This document shows, one piece after another, positions 1 to 8,732 of a stretch of DNA of 64,000 bases. How positions within the stretch are numbered: position 1 is the first letter of the stretch; each line of letters begins with the position of its first letter. Under the pieces are notes generated by a model. That model saw only the letters and a list, made by a program, of their open reading frames with translations. It made no database searches and was not told the origin of the DNA. The stretch is taken from contig NZ_NIWU01000001.1 of assembly GCF_002236105.1 (NCBI RefSeq), positions 1,736,001-1,800,000 on the forward strand, read 5' to 3'. The DNA is from Pseudomonas umsongensis. GTDB lineage: Bacteria; Pseudomonadota; Gammaproteobacteria; Pseudomonadales; Pseudomonadaceae. The position numbers were made by a program, and so were the translations under genes.

Positions 1-60
1 ACGGGCGATGCACTCGCCCAGTCCGCGCGAGGCACCTGTTACAAGGGCTACTCGACTCAT
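1..60 (-). CDS. iacE: Short-chain dehydrogenase, N-terminal fragment (IacE-like)
   Basis: Only the first 20 codons are in the window; the gene continues past the left edge. They read as the start of an SDR protein with the cofactor-binding pattern TGASRGLG (glycine-rich NAD(P) loop). It follows iacD by 10 bp on the same strand, the place iacE holds in Pseudomonas indole-acetate operons. The family would oxidise a dihydrodiol-type intermediate. The family call is safe; the pathway assignment rests on position. Confidence 0.7.
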   Translation of the reverse strand, partial: MSRVALVTGASRGLGECIAR

Positions 61-70
61 GATGTTGCCC

Positions 71-571
71 TCACAGGAGGAAGCCGAGCGCGCTCAGGCT
101 GTCGGTGGAGTTGATCAGCCGTACCACTTTGCGCTCCAGGGTCGGCACGCCATCGGTGAAACGGATGCGGTGGTTCAGGTCGGCCACGAACGGTGTGTGC
201 ACGCCGCGTTTGTAGGCGTACAGCAGCTGCGCCGAGTTGACTTCGACGATGTCACCGGCGGCTTCGACCAGGCGGAAACGCGAGATCGTGCGAATGGTTT
301 TCGCCGCATCCACCGCCGACGGCGAATAGCCGGCGGTCAGGCGTTCGATGCGCAGGTCACGCATGCGTGCGTCGTCGTAGGCGTAGTTCAGCGTCGCCTC
401 GAAGTCTTCGGTGTCCGGGTCGATCGGCACGATGTACTTGCCGCTTTCACTCCACAAGGTCGCCCACTCGGCGTAGTGCTTGTGGTCGAGCAGTTCGGCC
501 TCGCGCCAGATGAATTCGATGGCCTGGGCCAGCGGGCCGGAAAAACCGTTCAGGGTGTCGTGATTGCTCAT
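71..571 (-). CDS. iacD: Aromatic-ring hydroxylating dioxygenase, small (beta) subunit, IacD-like
   Basis: About 166 residues, the normal size for the beta subunit of a Rieske-type ring-hydroxylating oxygenase. Beta subunits are structural cone-fold proteins with no metal site, and none is seen. The ATG at 571 is preferred over an upstream in-frame start because it overlaps the TGA of the alpha-subunit gene (ATGA), so the pair is translationally coupled. With its partner it should hydroxylate an oxindole-type intermediate on the way from indole-3-acetate to catechol. The substrate is inferred from operon context. Confidence 0.85.
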   Translation of the reverse strand: MSNHDTLNGFSGPLAQAIEFIWREAELLDHKHYAEWATLWSESGKYIVPIDPDTEDFEATLNYAYDDARMRDLRIERLTAGYSPSAVDAAKTIRTISRFRLVEAAGDIVEVNSAQLLYAYKRGVHTPFVADLNHRIRFTDGVPTLERKVVRLINSTDSLSALGFLL

Positions 572-1851
572 TGGCTCATCATCCTTTTCCACATGTCGTA
601 GGCTCCGCGCATGCCGCCCTCGTCGGTGGCGTGGCTGACCTTGTCGCCGTTTTCAGCGGTGATTTCGCGGTTCAGGCCGCGGTTGACCAGGATTGGCGCA
701 TCGACGCCGGCGTACGAGCCACGCTGCACGCGGTCCCAGGCTTCGGCATCGTCAGGGCTGCCGAAACCGAACGGGCCCTGGAAGTGTTCGTGAATGCGCA
801 TGCGTTCGCGGTTGGCGATTTCCGGGCCGCCGTCCATGCCCAGGGCAACGTGACGGATCTCGGTTTCAGTGACCGACACCGGACGCAGCACGCGGAAGAA
901 CGACATCGACATGGCCACGTTGGGGAACAGGTTCAGGTTGAAACCGGCGCCGTGCAGCGAGCGCACGATGCGCCGTACCTGGTCGGCCGGCAGGGTCTTC
1001 GACAGTTCTTCAGTGACGTGGGCGAAGCGCTCTTGCAATTGTTCAGTGCCGTCGTCGTGATCAAGATCAACGTGCTCCGGCACCATCACCATCACACTGT
1101 GGCCGTTGCCCAGGGAGTGAGTGACCGCTTGCTCGTCGGTCATGAACGAAAGCATTTCCGAGGTTTCTTCATCCACCGACGACATGAACGACTTGTGCAC
1201 GATCGGGAAGTGGTAACCGTCGGTGGTGTTTTCCAGCTGGATCTTCCAGTTGCCCTTGAAGCTGAACTTGTGTTCGCCCTGGGTCTTGATCGGGTAACCG
1301 GCGCCCTGCTTCATGAACAGGTCCATCCAGTGTTTGGCGCCGCCGAGGAAGTCTTCCAGCGGTTCGATCTCATCGTTGTAGCTGGCGAACACCATGCCGG
1401 CGTAACTCTCGACGCGCAGGCTGGTCAGCGGCAATTCGGACTTTTCCAGGATGCCTTCGTAGCCATCCGGATACGGCAGCGCACGCAGCTTGCCGTCCAG
1501 GCCATAGGACCAGCTGTGGTACGGGCAAGTGAAACCGGTGGCGTTGCCCTTGTGCTTCTCGCACACGGTGGCACCGCGGTGGCGGCAACGGTTTTCCAGC
1601 ACGTTGATGTTGTTCTTCTTGTCGCGAACGACGATCACCGGGCGACGGCCAATGGTGGCGGTCTTGAAGTCGCCGCTGTTGCGCACTTCGCTTTCGTGGG
1701 CGACCCACACCCAGGTGCGGTAGAAAATCTTTTCCAGCTCGGCTTCGAACAGCGCCGGGTCGTTGTACAGCGAGACATCGACGCGGTCGTGCTGGACCAG
1801 CTCTTCGGGGCTTTTCGACGTTGCGATCAGCCGGTATTCATGAGTGCTCAT
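568..1851 (-). CDS. iacC: Aromatic-ring hydroxylating dioxygenase, large (alpha) subunit, IacC-like
   Basis: About 427 residues. The Rieske [2Fe-2S] ligands are visible as C89-x-H91 (CRH) and C109-x2-H112 (CPYH), followed by a catalytic domain of the usual length with a His-rich mononuclear iron region near residue 210 (DGYHFP). The start at 1851 is chosen because upstream in-frame sequence runs into the intergenic gap after the amidase gene, and a GAGGAG ribosome site lies just before it. An A-rich motif AACAAGAAG at 1868-1876 sits beside that site and may bind Crc/Hfq. It is the catalytic subunit of the indole-acetate pathway oxygenase, to judge by the surrounding iac genes. Confidence 0.88.
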   Translation of the reverse strand: MSTHEYRLIATSKSPEELVQHDRVDVSLYNDPALFEAELEKIFYRTWVWVAHESEVRNSGDFKTATIGRRPVIVVRDKKNNINVLENRCRHRGATVCEKHKGNATGFTCPYHSWSYGLDGKLRALPYPDGYEGILEKSELPLTSLRVESYAGMVFASYNDEIEPLEDFLGGAKHWMDLFMKQGAGYPIKTQGEHKFSFKGNWKIQLENTTDGYHFPIVHKSFMSSVDEETSEMLSFMTDEQAVTHSLGNGHSVMVMVPEHVDLDHDDGTEQLQERFAHVTEELSKTLPADQVRRIVRSLHGAGFNLNLFPNVAMSMSFFRVLRPVSVTETEIRHVALGMDGGPEIANRERMRIHEHFQGPFGFGSPDDAEAWDRVQRGSYAGVDAPILVNRGLNREITAENGDKVSHATDEGGMRGAYDMWKRMMSQ

Positions 1852-1880
1852 GCGGTTCTCCTCATGGCTTCTTGTTAGAT

Positions 1881-2999
1881 TTAAAGGATTGAGGCTTGCA
1901 GCTGCGCACCGAAGGCGCAGACCAGTTCGTCCTGACCTTTGCGACCGACAATCTGCAGGCCGACTTTCAGCCCGCCGCAATCGAGTTCCACCGGCACCGT
2001 CAGCGCCGGATGGCCACTGAGGTTGAAAGGACGCGCCAGCGGGGTCATGCCGGCCACGGCCTTGCTGCCGCTACGCGCTTCGCTCAGCGTGGGTGGAAGG
2101 CTCGGCAGCGTCGGCAACAGCAGCACCGCGAAGTCTTCCAGCGCGGCATCCACCTGTTGGGTAAAGCGAGTACGCACGATTTCTGCCTTTGCGAGCTCTT
2201 CACGAGTAGTGCGGCTGGCTGCGAGCAGACGGGTTTCCACATCGGCGCCGATCAGGCCCTTGCCGGTCAGGTGGCCGAACGCTGCCCAGTTTTCGAAATT
2301 GATCACGGTCAGGCCGGCGGCGAACGCCGCTTCGAACTCGCTCAATTGCAGGTGGCTGCGGCGCCAGCCCGCGCGGTCGGCGGCAGCACCGAGGCTGGCT
2401 TGCAGGTGCGCGTCGCAGGCCACTTCGAGGAAGCCGACCTTGGCGCCGTCACCTGGCAAACCTTGCACATTGAAGCCCGGGCAGATCACCTGCATGGCGG
2501 CGATCAGGTCGTCCATGGTCCTGGCGAACGGCCCCACGCAATCGAGGCTGGAGGCCAGCGGATGCGCGCCAACGCGGCTGACACGGCCAAAAGTCGGTTT
2601 TAGTCCGGTGATACCGCAGCAGGCCGCCGGCACCCGCACCGACCCCCCGGTGTCGGTGCCGATAGCGATGTCCGCCAGGCCCGCCGCGACCGCCGAGGCC
2701 GAACCGCTGGAGGAGCCGCCCGGCACGCGGTCAGGGGCTTGCGGGTTGATCGGCGTGCCGGTCCAGTCGTTGATGCCGGTGACGCCAAACGCCAGTTCGT
2801 GCAGGTTGGTCTTGCCGACGATCTGCCAATTGGCGTTGAGAATCGCGTCCACCACTTCGGCGTTTTTCGTCGCCGCTGGTACGTCGGCAAACGCACGGCT
2901 GCCCGAGCGGGTCGGATGGCCGGCAATGTCGATGGAGTCCTTGATGGCCACGCGTTTTCCGCTGCCGCCGAGGAGGAATTCGCTGACGAAAGTACTCAT
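1881..2999 (-). CDS. iacH: Amidase-signature hydrolase, IacH-like
   Basis: 372 residues of the amidase-signature family. The Ser-cisSer-Lys triad can be placed at K20, S96 (in GGSSSG) and S120 (in GTDTGGS), with the spacing known for this family. The protein is shorter than typical GatA (about 480 residues), as is usual for IacH proteins. Its ATG overlaps the stop of iacI by 4 bp. Its role in IAA degradation is not well settled in the literature as I recall it; hydrolysis of an amide or lactam intermediate is a reasonable inference. Confidence 0.82.
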   Translation of the reverse strand: MSTFVSEFLLGGSGKRVAIKDSIDIAGHPTRSGSRAFADVPAATKNAEVVDAILNANWQIVGKTNLHELAFGVTGINDWTGTPINPQAPDRVPGGSSSGSASAVAAGLADIAIGTDTGGSVRVPAACCGITGLKPTFGRVSRVGAHPLASSLDCVGPFARTMDDLIAAMQVICPGFNVQGLPGDGAKVGFLEVACDAHLQASLGAAADRAGWRRSHLQLSEFEAAFAAGLTVINFENWAAFGHLTGKGLIGADVETRLLAASRTTREELAKAEIVRTRFTQQVDAALEDFAVLLLPTLPSLPPTLSEARSGSKAVAGMTPLARPFNLSGHPALTVPVELDCGGLKVGLQIVGRKGQDELVCAFGAQLQASIL

Positions 3000-3466
3000 G
3001 CATTCAGCTCCGTATTAAACAGCCGTTGCGTGCGAAAATGCGCGATCAGCCAGACGCCGTCGACACAGCGGAAATCGATGTTCAAGCGCGTGCCGAACAG
3101 TTCGCTGCGCTGATCGGCATAGGTGGAAATCTGCTGCATGATCCACTGCCCCTGCGCCGCGTTGCCGTCGACCAAGATCGACTCGCTGGTGAGGTAATGC
3201 AGGTTCAACTGGAAGTGATCCGACGGCGGCAGGTAACCACCGACAAACGCCGCCACGGCCTCGCGTCCACGATGCTGGCCGAAGGTCTGCGCGGTCTCGC
3301 GCCCCACGCCTTCCCAGATCGCATCGACGCAGAACAGCTCGGCCAGTTCGCTGACCTGGGTCGGCACCCGCGGCACGTCGCAGAGGTCCATGTAGCGCGC
3401 CATCAAGCGACGCACTGCGCTTTCCCCTTCGAGCGTCGCCAGACGCTGCAGCAAGGCCTCGTCCAT
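2996..3466 (-). CDS. iacI: SnoaL/NTF2-like protein, IacI-like
   Basis: 156 residues with the pattern of a SnoaL-like NTF2-fold protein: an N-terminal helix with RRLMARYMDLCD, a middle segment on enzyme-like cup residues, and a C-terminal strand region WLIAHFRTQRLF. It lies between iacB (3-bp gap) and iacH (4-bp overlap) in one operon. In indole-acetate clusters a small protein of this fold is present, but its reaction is not firmly known. No catalytic residue can be assigned from the sequence alone. Confidence 0.75.
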   Translation of the reverse strand: MDEALLQRLATLEGESAVRRLMARYMDLCDVPRVPTQVSELAELFCVDAIWEGVGRETAQTFGQHRGREAVAAFVGGYLPPSDHFQLNLHYLTSESILVDGNAAQGQWIMQQISTYADQRSELFGTRLNIDFRCVDGVWLIAHFRTQRLFNTELNA

Positions 3467-3469
3467 GGC

Positions 3470-3841
3470 TTACACCTTGGCCGCGTCAGGGATGGTCAGC
3501 GGGCGACCGATGCGCGCTTCGACCTTGGCGTAGCGCCACAGGCTGTATTCGTTCACCGGCGTGGTGCGGAACAGGTTGCAGGCGTCGATGACCGACTGGT
3601 GGCAGTCGACGTCGGCCATGATGTACACGGTCCAGGGCGAGGTGGTCGAAGGGCCGACCATCAGGCGGTCGTCATCCATGGCGCCGAGCACGTTGATGCC
3701 GGGCATCGCGCCGAGATCCGCCATCATCCGGCTGAAGCCCTTCCATACGCTGAGGCCTTCGCCGGTAGGCAGGTCAAAAAAGTTCTGGGTGATGCCGATG
3801 CAGAAGACGACGCGCAGCGGTTCTTGAGTGGTTTGAGTCAT
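3470..3841 (-). CDS. iacB: IacB-like small protein (REDY/HapK-like)
   Basis: About 123 residues, soluble, with no signal peptide. The ATG at 3841 is chosen because upstream in-frame codons overlap the end of iacA and a good AAGGAT-type ribosome site precedes it. It resembles the small proteins always found next to the flavin monooxygenase iacA in indole-acetate clusters and annotated as REDY- or HapK-like. Its function is unknown; a helper of the first hydroxylation step is one idea. The call rests mainly on gene order. Confidence 0.7.
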   Translation of the reverse strand: MTQTTQEPLRVVFCIGITQNFFDLPTGEGLSVWKGFSRMMADLGAMPGINVLGAMDDDRLMVGPSTTSPWTVYIMADVDCHQSVIDACNLFRTTPVNEYSLWRYAKVEARIGRPLTIPDAAKV

Positions 3842-3881
3842 GTGTATTGATCCTTGAAAATGAAGCTCTGGAATAAAGTGT

Positions 3882-5045
3882 TCAGATGTAGCCCGGGAAC
3901 GGCTGCACGCCGAGGAACACCGAGCCGGCGCCGTCATACAGCCCTTCGCTGAGGAAGGCGTGCTGGGTCACCACCATCGAGTCGCGCAGGTAACGCTGCA
4001 GTGGATGGCGCAGGTAAATGGCGGTGGTACCGGCCAGGCTGTAGGCGCTTTGCACCACCTCGGCGCCGGCCTGGGACACGTGAATGGCGGACAAGCGCAA
4101 CAAGCTGGTCTGCTCCGGGGTGACCGGATTGCCGGCGAGGATCGAGTTCCATACCTGTTCGGTGGCGCTGTAGAAGAAGCCGCGTGCGGCGCTGAGCTTG
4201 GCTTCGGCCTTGGCGATTTCGATGCGCACATAAGCGCGGTCGGACAGTTTCGGCGCACCGGTGATACCGCTGCCGCCAGCCATGCGGCTGATTTCATCGA
4301 GGGCAGCGCGGGCAAGGCCCAGGTTGACCACCGCCAGCACTTGCGCGGCGTAGGCAATCGAGGGATAGCGGAACAGCGGTTCGTCGATGGTCGAGGCGCC
4401 ACCGCGAATGAACGTCCAGCGTTCGTCGACGCGCTTGTCGGACACGCGCAGGTCGTGGCTGCCGGTGCCCTTGAGGCCGACCACGTCCCAGTTCTCGATG
4501 ATCTCTACCTGCTGCGGACGGAACACCGCGGTGCGTGGCTTGCCGCCCGCAGCACCGATGCCCACGCCCAGCAAGTCCGCGCCCATGCAGCCGCTGGCGA
4601 ATTTCCAGGTGCCGTTGACCTGATAGCCGCCTTCTACCGCCTCGGCCGGTTGCAAGGGAAACAGGCCGCCGGCGAACACCAGGTCCGGGCTATCGGCGTA
4701 GAGTTCAGCCAGGGTTTCGCGTGGCAAAGCCGCCAGATAGACGCCGGCACTGCCGAAACTGGCCACCCAGCCAGCGGAGCCGTCGGCCTCGGAGATGCGT
4801 TCGATCATTTGCAGGAACTTCGCCGGCGCCAGGGCGTCGCCGCCGTAGCATTTCGGCGTGGCGGCGCGGTAGATGCCCACCTGCTTGAAGCGTTCGATCA
4901 TGTCCCGTGGCACATGGGAAACGCTGTCGAATTCGTTGCGACGTTGGCGCACTTCTTCCAGCACCTGCGCAAAGGCCGGGCTGTCGACGACATTCTCGTC
5001 AACACCGATCGGTGCGTCTTGTTGCACGACCGCTGAACGCAGCAT
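3882..5045 (-). CDS. iacA: Acyl-CoA-dehydrogenase-like flavin monooxygenase, IacA-like
   Basis: 387 residues with the acyl-CoA dehydrogenase fold (group D flavin monooxygenase type): an N-terminal helical part, a middle beta domain (GTGSHDLRVSDKRV) and a C-terminal helical part. IacA is known to hydroxylate indole-3-acetate using reduced flavin from a reductase (IacG), which is not in this window. The ribosome site CGGAG at 5053-5057 fits the ATG at 5045. Just upstream, 5058-5071 on the minus strand reads AACAATAAGCAAAA, a likely Crc/Hfq target. It is the first gene of the operon. Confidence 0.85.
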   Translation of the reverse strand: MLRSAVVQQDAPIGVDENVVDSPAFAQVLEEVRQRRNEFDSVSHVPRDMIERFKQVGIYRAATPKCYGGDALAPAKFLQMIERISEADGSAGWVASFGSAGVYLAALPRETLAELYADSPDLVFAGGLFPLQPAEAVEGGYQVNGTWKFASGCMGADLLGVGIGAAGGKPRTAVFRPQQVEIIENWDVVGLKGTGSHDLRVSDKRVDERWTFIRGGASTIDEPLFRYPSIAYAAQVLAVVNLGLARAALDEISRMAGGSGITGAPKLSDRAYVRIEIAKAEAKLSAARGFFYSATEQVWNSILAGNPVTPEQTSLLRLSAIHVSQAGAEVVQSAYSLAGTTAIYLRHPLQRYLRDSMVVTQHAFLSEGLYDGAGSVFLGVQPFPGYI

Positions 5046-5368
5046 GGGCTTTCTCCGTTTTGCTTATTGTTAGTGGGGGCCACACCGCACCGCTGTCTGT
5101 AGGAGCTGCCGAAGGCTGCGATCTTTTGATTTTGTTTTTGGATCAAGATCAAAAGATCGCAGCCTTCGGCAGCTCCTACAGATAAAGGCGTGGTCACCCT
5201 TGCATTGCGGTCCAGTGTAAAAACCGGATGCCGGCGCAACTATTGGTGCGTGCAGCCCCCCGCCTAAAGAAATCCCCTAGATCCACACCGGTTACCTCTG
5301 AGCGCATGCCGCTGTGCGAGCAGGTATAAAACGCCATACTGCAAATCTCTGCCGCCAGGGGCCGTGTG
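5046..5368. promoter_or_regulatory. Divergent intergenic region between iac operon and sensor kinase
   Basis: This gap of about 320 bp separates the minus-strand iac operon from the plus-strand kinase and amine dehydrogenase genes, so it should hold promoters for both. A REP-type inverted pair fills 5097-5181, leaving about 185 bp nearest the kinase for its promoter and about 50 bp next to iacA. I see no confident sigma-70 or sigma-54 box. Confidence 0.5.
5097..5181. repeat. REP inverted pair (GTAGGAGCTGCC family)
   Basis: Two copies of a roughly 33-bp element in inverted orientation (CTGTAGGAGCTGCC outward, ATCTTTTGAT inward) around a short spacer. The same unit recurs at 9942, 35266 and 63768 in this window. 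The pair can form one long hairpin. Confidence 0.85.
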
Positions 5369-6853
5369 ATGTACCAGCCAAAACCGAACGACTTCCATGC
5401 GCTGATCGAAGCCATGCCGCTGTGCATCATTCTTCACGATGCGCAGACCAAGGAAATTCTCTGGGCCAACGCCGCCGCCCTGGCGGCGCTGGGTTTTACC
5501 CTGGAGGAATTGACGCCGCTCAAGGCCCCGGACATGACCCGCGACGCACCCAAGTACCGGCGCTCGGTGGGCCTGCGCTGGCTGGAAGGTGCTGCGCGCA
5601 CCGGCCAGCGCGCCATCGAGTGGTGCTATCGCTCCAAGCAAGGGGTGGAGATTCTTTCCGAGGCCGTGGCGACCCTGGTGCATCTGGACGGTCGGGATGT
5701 GTTGATGGTGCAGTTCCGCGACATCTCCAAGGAGGACAAGGTCAAGCGCGACCTCAAGCGTTTCGAAAGCCGGCTCAAGGCCTTCATGCAGGATCTGGCC
5801 GAGGGTGTGGCGGTGCTCGGTCCCGAGGGCGATATCGGTTTTATCAGCGACTCCGGCGCGCACTTGCTCGGCAGTGAAGTCCATCCGTTGATGGGCCAGA
5901 ACTTCCTGGCCTGGTGCGACGAGGCTTCGCGCCAGCGCCTGCTGCAAAAATTCGCCCATGAGACGCCGGAACACACGCCCTTCAACGTGCATTACCAAGT
6001 GCAGCGCCAGGACGGCGAATGGCGCTGGCATGACGCAACGTGCCGTTATATAGAGATTGAAGACGACCTGGTCGGCCATCTGCTGCTGTTCCGCGACGTC
6101 ACCGAGCAGGTGCAGGCCGAAGACGCGCGGCGGGTCAGCGAGCAGAAACTCGAATACCTGGCGCGCTACAACGCCATGGGTGAAATGGCCGTGGCCATCG
6201 CCCATGAACTGAGCCAACCGCTGGCCGCCACGCGCAACTTCATCGAGGGCGCGGTGATTCGCCTGGGCACCGCAGCCGACGCCGATCAAGGCGTCACCTG
6301 GGGTTTGCAGAGCGCCGTGCGGCAGATCGAGCACGCCTCGGTGATCATCAAGAGCGTGCGCGACTACGTCGTTAAACTGGAGCAAAGCGAAGAGCTGATC
6401 GACCTCAACGAACTGCTGCGCGAAACCCGCTACTTCATCAGCCTGCGAGCCGATCCGAGCCTGGTGCGCGTGGAAGTCGTGACCTCACCCGAGCCGCTAA
6501 GGGTGAGTTGCGAGAAGGTGTTGATCGGCCAGGTGATCCTCAACCTGGCGTTCAACGCGATCGAAGAAATGGCCGACCTGCCGCTCGAACGTCGGATTTT
6601 GCGCATTCATGCCAGCGCCGCCGACGGCGTGGCGCTGGTGCGCATCGAGGACAACGGCCGCGGCATCCAGGCCCAGGCGCAAGAGAAGCTGTTCGACGGC
6701 TTCTTCTCGTCCAAGGTCAGCGGCAACGGCATTGGCCTGGCGCTGTGCAAGAACATCATCGGCCGTCACCGGGGCGATATCTGGGCGCAAAACCTGGAGC
6801 CTTGTGGTGCGGTATTCAGCTTTTCCCTCCCCCTGATCCCCCCCGCGATCTGA
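5369..6853 (+). CDS. PAS-domain sensor histidine kinase
   Basis: 494 residues, no membrane segments, hence a soluble sensor. Two PAS-like domains lie at about 10-120 and 140-250. The dimerisation/phosphoacceptor H box has H279 (AHELSQPLA), then the N box (NLAFNAIEEM), G1 (EDNGRGI) and G2 (GNGIGLALCK). The ATG at 5369 follows an AGGGG site; a GTG three bases upstream is the alternative. It lies between the iac operon and the amine dehydrogenase genes and probably senses an aromatic amine, IAA or redox state. No response regulator is visible here. Confidence 0.9.
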   Translation: MYQPKPNDFHALIEAMPLCIILHDAQTKEILWANAAALAALGFTLEELTPLKAPDMTRDAPKYRRSVGLRWLEGAARTGQRAIEWCYRSKQGVEILSEAVATLVHLDGRDVLMVQFRDISKEDKVKRDLKRFESRLKAFMQDLAEGVAVLGPEGDIGFISDSGAHLLGSEVHPLMGQNFLAWCDEASRQRLLQKFAHETPEHTPFNVHYQVQRQDGEWRWHDATCRYIEIEDDLVGHLLLFRDVTEQVQAEDARRVSEQKLEYLARYNAMGEMAVAIAHELSQPLAATRNFIEGAVIRLGTAADADQGVTWGLQSAVRQIEHASVIIKSVRDYVVKLEQSEELIDLNELLRETRYFISLRADPSLVRVEVVTSPEPLRVSCEKVLIGQVILNLAFNAIEEMADLPLERRILRIHASAADGVALVRIEDNGRGIQAQAQEKLFDGFFSSKVSGNGIGLALCKNIIGRHRGDIWAQNLEPCGAVFSFSLPLIPPAI

Positions 6854-6881
6854 TCGTTCCCACGCTCTGCGTGGGAACGAT
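6852..6881. terminator. Palindrome GATCGTTCCCACGC...GCGTGGGAACGATC
   Basis: A near-perfect hairpin directly after the kinase stop codon. The same palindrome recurs at 41564-41595 and 54409-54435, so it is a dispersed Pseudomonas palindrome that may also work as a terminator here. It has no T-run. Confidence 0.6.
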
Positions 6882-7022
6882 CCCCCCCGACACTGGCACA
6901 GATACACAAACACTTGGCAGGCAGGGCAATTCCCGCGATTGCCGGGCGAGGCACTATTCGATGGTCAGAATCTGCCCACTCACCCGCGATCCGCGTTACC
7001 AATAATTCAGGAAGTTCCCCTT

Positions 7023-8174
7023 ATGCGAACAAACAGGATCTCCGTACAGTCAGCGCTAGGCCTGAGCCTGCTTGTACTCGGCTTGAACAGTGCCCGCGCG
7101 GATTTGCCCGCCGACACCGGCATCGGCCAGACCACCCTGGCCTTCCCCGCTGAACCGCACCGGGCATTCGTCGTCGATGTCGAGTTCGAAAGCTTCGTCG
7201 CCGGCCGTGTCACCGTGGTCGACCCCGACCAGAAACGCGTGCTCGGCATGGTCCCGACCGGCTTTGCCGCGCCTTCGGCCCTGAGCCATGACGGCAAGCT
7301 GATCTACAGCGCCGACATCTGGTATTCGCGCGGCACCCGCGGCACCCGTACCGACGTGCTGACCGCGTGGGACAGCTCGACCCTGTCGCCGGCCTGGGAA
7401 GTACTGATCCCGAACAAGCGCGCCGAATCGCTGACCCAGCGCTACGGCCTGAAGACCAGCGGCGATGACCGTTTCGTCTACGTCTACAACTTCACCCCAT
7501 CGACCTCGGTCACTGTGGTCGATACCCAGACCAAAGCGGTTGCCTCGGAAATCGCGATTCCCGGTTGCGTGCTCAACTACCCGGTGGGCAAGCGTCGCTT
7601 CGCCTCGCTGTGCGGCGACGGCAGCCTGCAGGTGGTGACCCTCAACGATCAAGGCCAGGAAAACGCGCGCAACCGCACGCCGTTCTTTGACCCGAACGCG
7701 GAAAAACTGGTGGAGCGCGCGGTCAACGTCGGCGACACCTACTACTTCACCACCACTACCGGCACCGTGCGCGCCGTGGATTTCTCCGCTGACACGCCGA
7801 AAATCCTGCCGAGCTGGTCGCTGGTCACCGACGAAGAGAAGAAAGCCGGTTGGGCCCCGGGCGGCTGGCAGCTGATGGCGGTCGCGCCGAAGCTGAACCG
7901 CTTGTACGTGCTGATGCACGACGCCCACGAACCGATGAAGTGGGAAGACCCGAGTCCCCTGATCTGGGCCTTCGATCTGAAGACTGGCAAGAAAATCGCC
8001 ACCCTGGAAGCACCGGTACCGGTGTGGAGCATGCAGGCCACCGGCGACGACAAGCCACTGCTGCTGGGCACCGACGTTGAAGGCGGCTTGCAGATCTTCG
8101 ACCTCAAGACCAACCAGCACACCGGCAGCATGGCCAAGGTCGCAAAAACCGCGACCCAGGTCATGAGCTACTAA
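7023..8174 (+). CDS. aauB: Aromatic amine dehydrogenase, large (alpha) subunit
   Basis: 383 residues with a signal peptide of about 27 residues (hydrophobic core LGLSLLVLGL, then ARA). The mature part has the repeated strand pattern of the seven-bladed propeller amine dehydrogenase large subunit (VDPDQKRVLGMVPTG, VVDTQTKAVASE and similar). It works in the periplasm with the TTQ-bearing small subunit to oxidise primary amines to aldehydes, releasing ammonia. The small subunit two genes on is of aromatic type, so the likely substrates are tryptamine, phenylethylamine or tyramine. The start at 7023 is preceded by CAGGAAG. Confidence 0.88.
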   Translation: MRTNRISVQSALGLSLLVLGLNSARADLPADTGIGQTTLAFPAEPHRAFVVDVEFESFVAGRVTVVDPDQKRVLGMVPTGFAAPSALSHDGKLIYSADIWYSRGTRGTRTDVLTAWDSSTLSPAWEVLIPNKRAESLTQRYGLKTSGDDRFVYVYNFTPSTSVTVVDTQTKAVASEIAIPGCVLNYPVGKRRFASLCGDGSLQVVTLNDQGQENARNRTPFFDPNAEKLVERAVNVGDTYYFTTTTGTVRAVDFSADTPKILPSWSLVTDEEKKAGWAPGGWQLMAVAPKLNRLYVLMHDAHEPMKWEDPSPLIWAFDLKTGKKIATLEAPVPVWSMQATGDDKPLLLGTDVEGGLQIFDLKTNQHTGSMAKVAKTATQVMSY

Positions 8175-8187
8175 CAGGGATCAGGCC

Positions 8188-8727
8188 ATGCAATCAGATC
8201 CGATCTTCATCATTGCCAGCGCCATCGCAATTGCGGTGCTGCTGGCCAGTGCCGCGACCCACAAGGTGCGAGCGCCAGCGCGCTTTCGCAAACAACTTGC
8301 CGATTATCAACTGCTGCCCGACGCGCTGGTGCGCCCGAGCGCGCGGTTGATCCCGCTGCTGGAACTGGCCATTGCGTTCGCGTTGCTGGTGCCGGTCAGC
8401 CGCCCCTGGGCAGCGTTGAGCGCGGCCAGCCTGCTGGCGCTGTACGCCGCCGCCATCGGCATCAACCTGTGGCGTGGGCGTCGCGACATCGACTGCGGCT
8501 GTGCAGGTCCCGACCAGGCGCAACCGCTGCGCCCGGTCCTGCTGCTGCGCAACAGCGTGCTGGTGGCGCTGGCATTGCTGGCAAGCGTAGCGCCGGTAGT
8601 GCGCGACATGACTGTGTTCGATGGCTTCGTGACCCTGGCTTCGGCCGCCGTCGCGCTGCTCATCTACGCCGCGGCCGATGGCCTGGCGGCGAACTCCCCT
8701 CTTCTGCTCAAATTGATTGGTAGGTAA
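8188..8727 (+). CDS. aauE: MauE-like membrane protein for amine dehydrogenase maturation
   Basis: 179 residues with about four membrane segments (near 5-25, 55-75, 80-100, 115-165) and a DCGCAG cysteine motif at about residue 100. MauE-family proteins are needed with MauD for disulfide formation in the small subunit, which is very cysteine-rich. The ribosome site CAGGGA precedes the ATG. It is 13 bp after aauB and 5 bp before the thioredoxin-like gene, so one operon. Confidence 0.85.
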   Translation: MQSDPIFIIASAIAIAVLLASAATHKVRAPARFRKQLADYQLLPDALVRPSARLIPLLELAIAFALLVPVSRPWAALSAASLLALYAAAIGINLWRGRRDIDCGCAGPDQAQPLRPVLLLRNSVLVALALLASVAPVVRDMTVFDGFVTLASAAVALLIYAAADGLAANSPLLLKLIGR

Positions 8728-8732
8728 TCACA

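Noticed and set aside
571..1878. Long open frame on the plus strand opposite iacC
   Set aside because: Antisense shadow of a clear Rieske oxygenase gene; GC-rich codon positions create such frames in Pseudomonas.
6508..7005. Frame overlapping the kinase end and the palindrome
   Set aside because: Off-frame reading of the kinase gene and the GATCGTTCCC palindrome.
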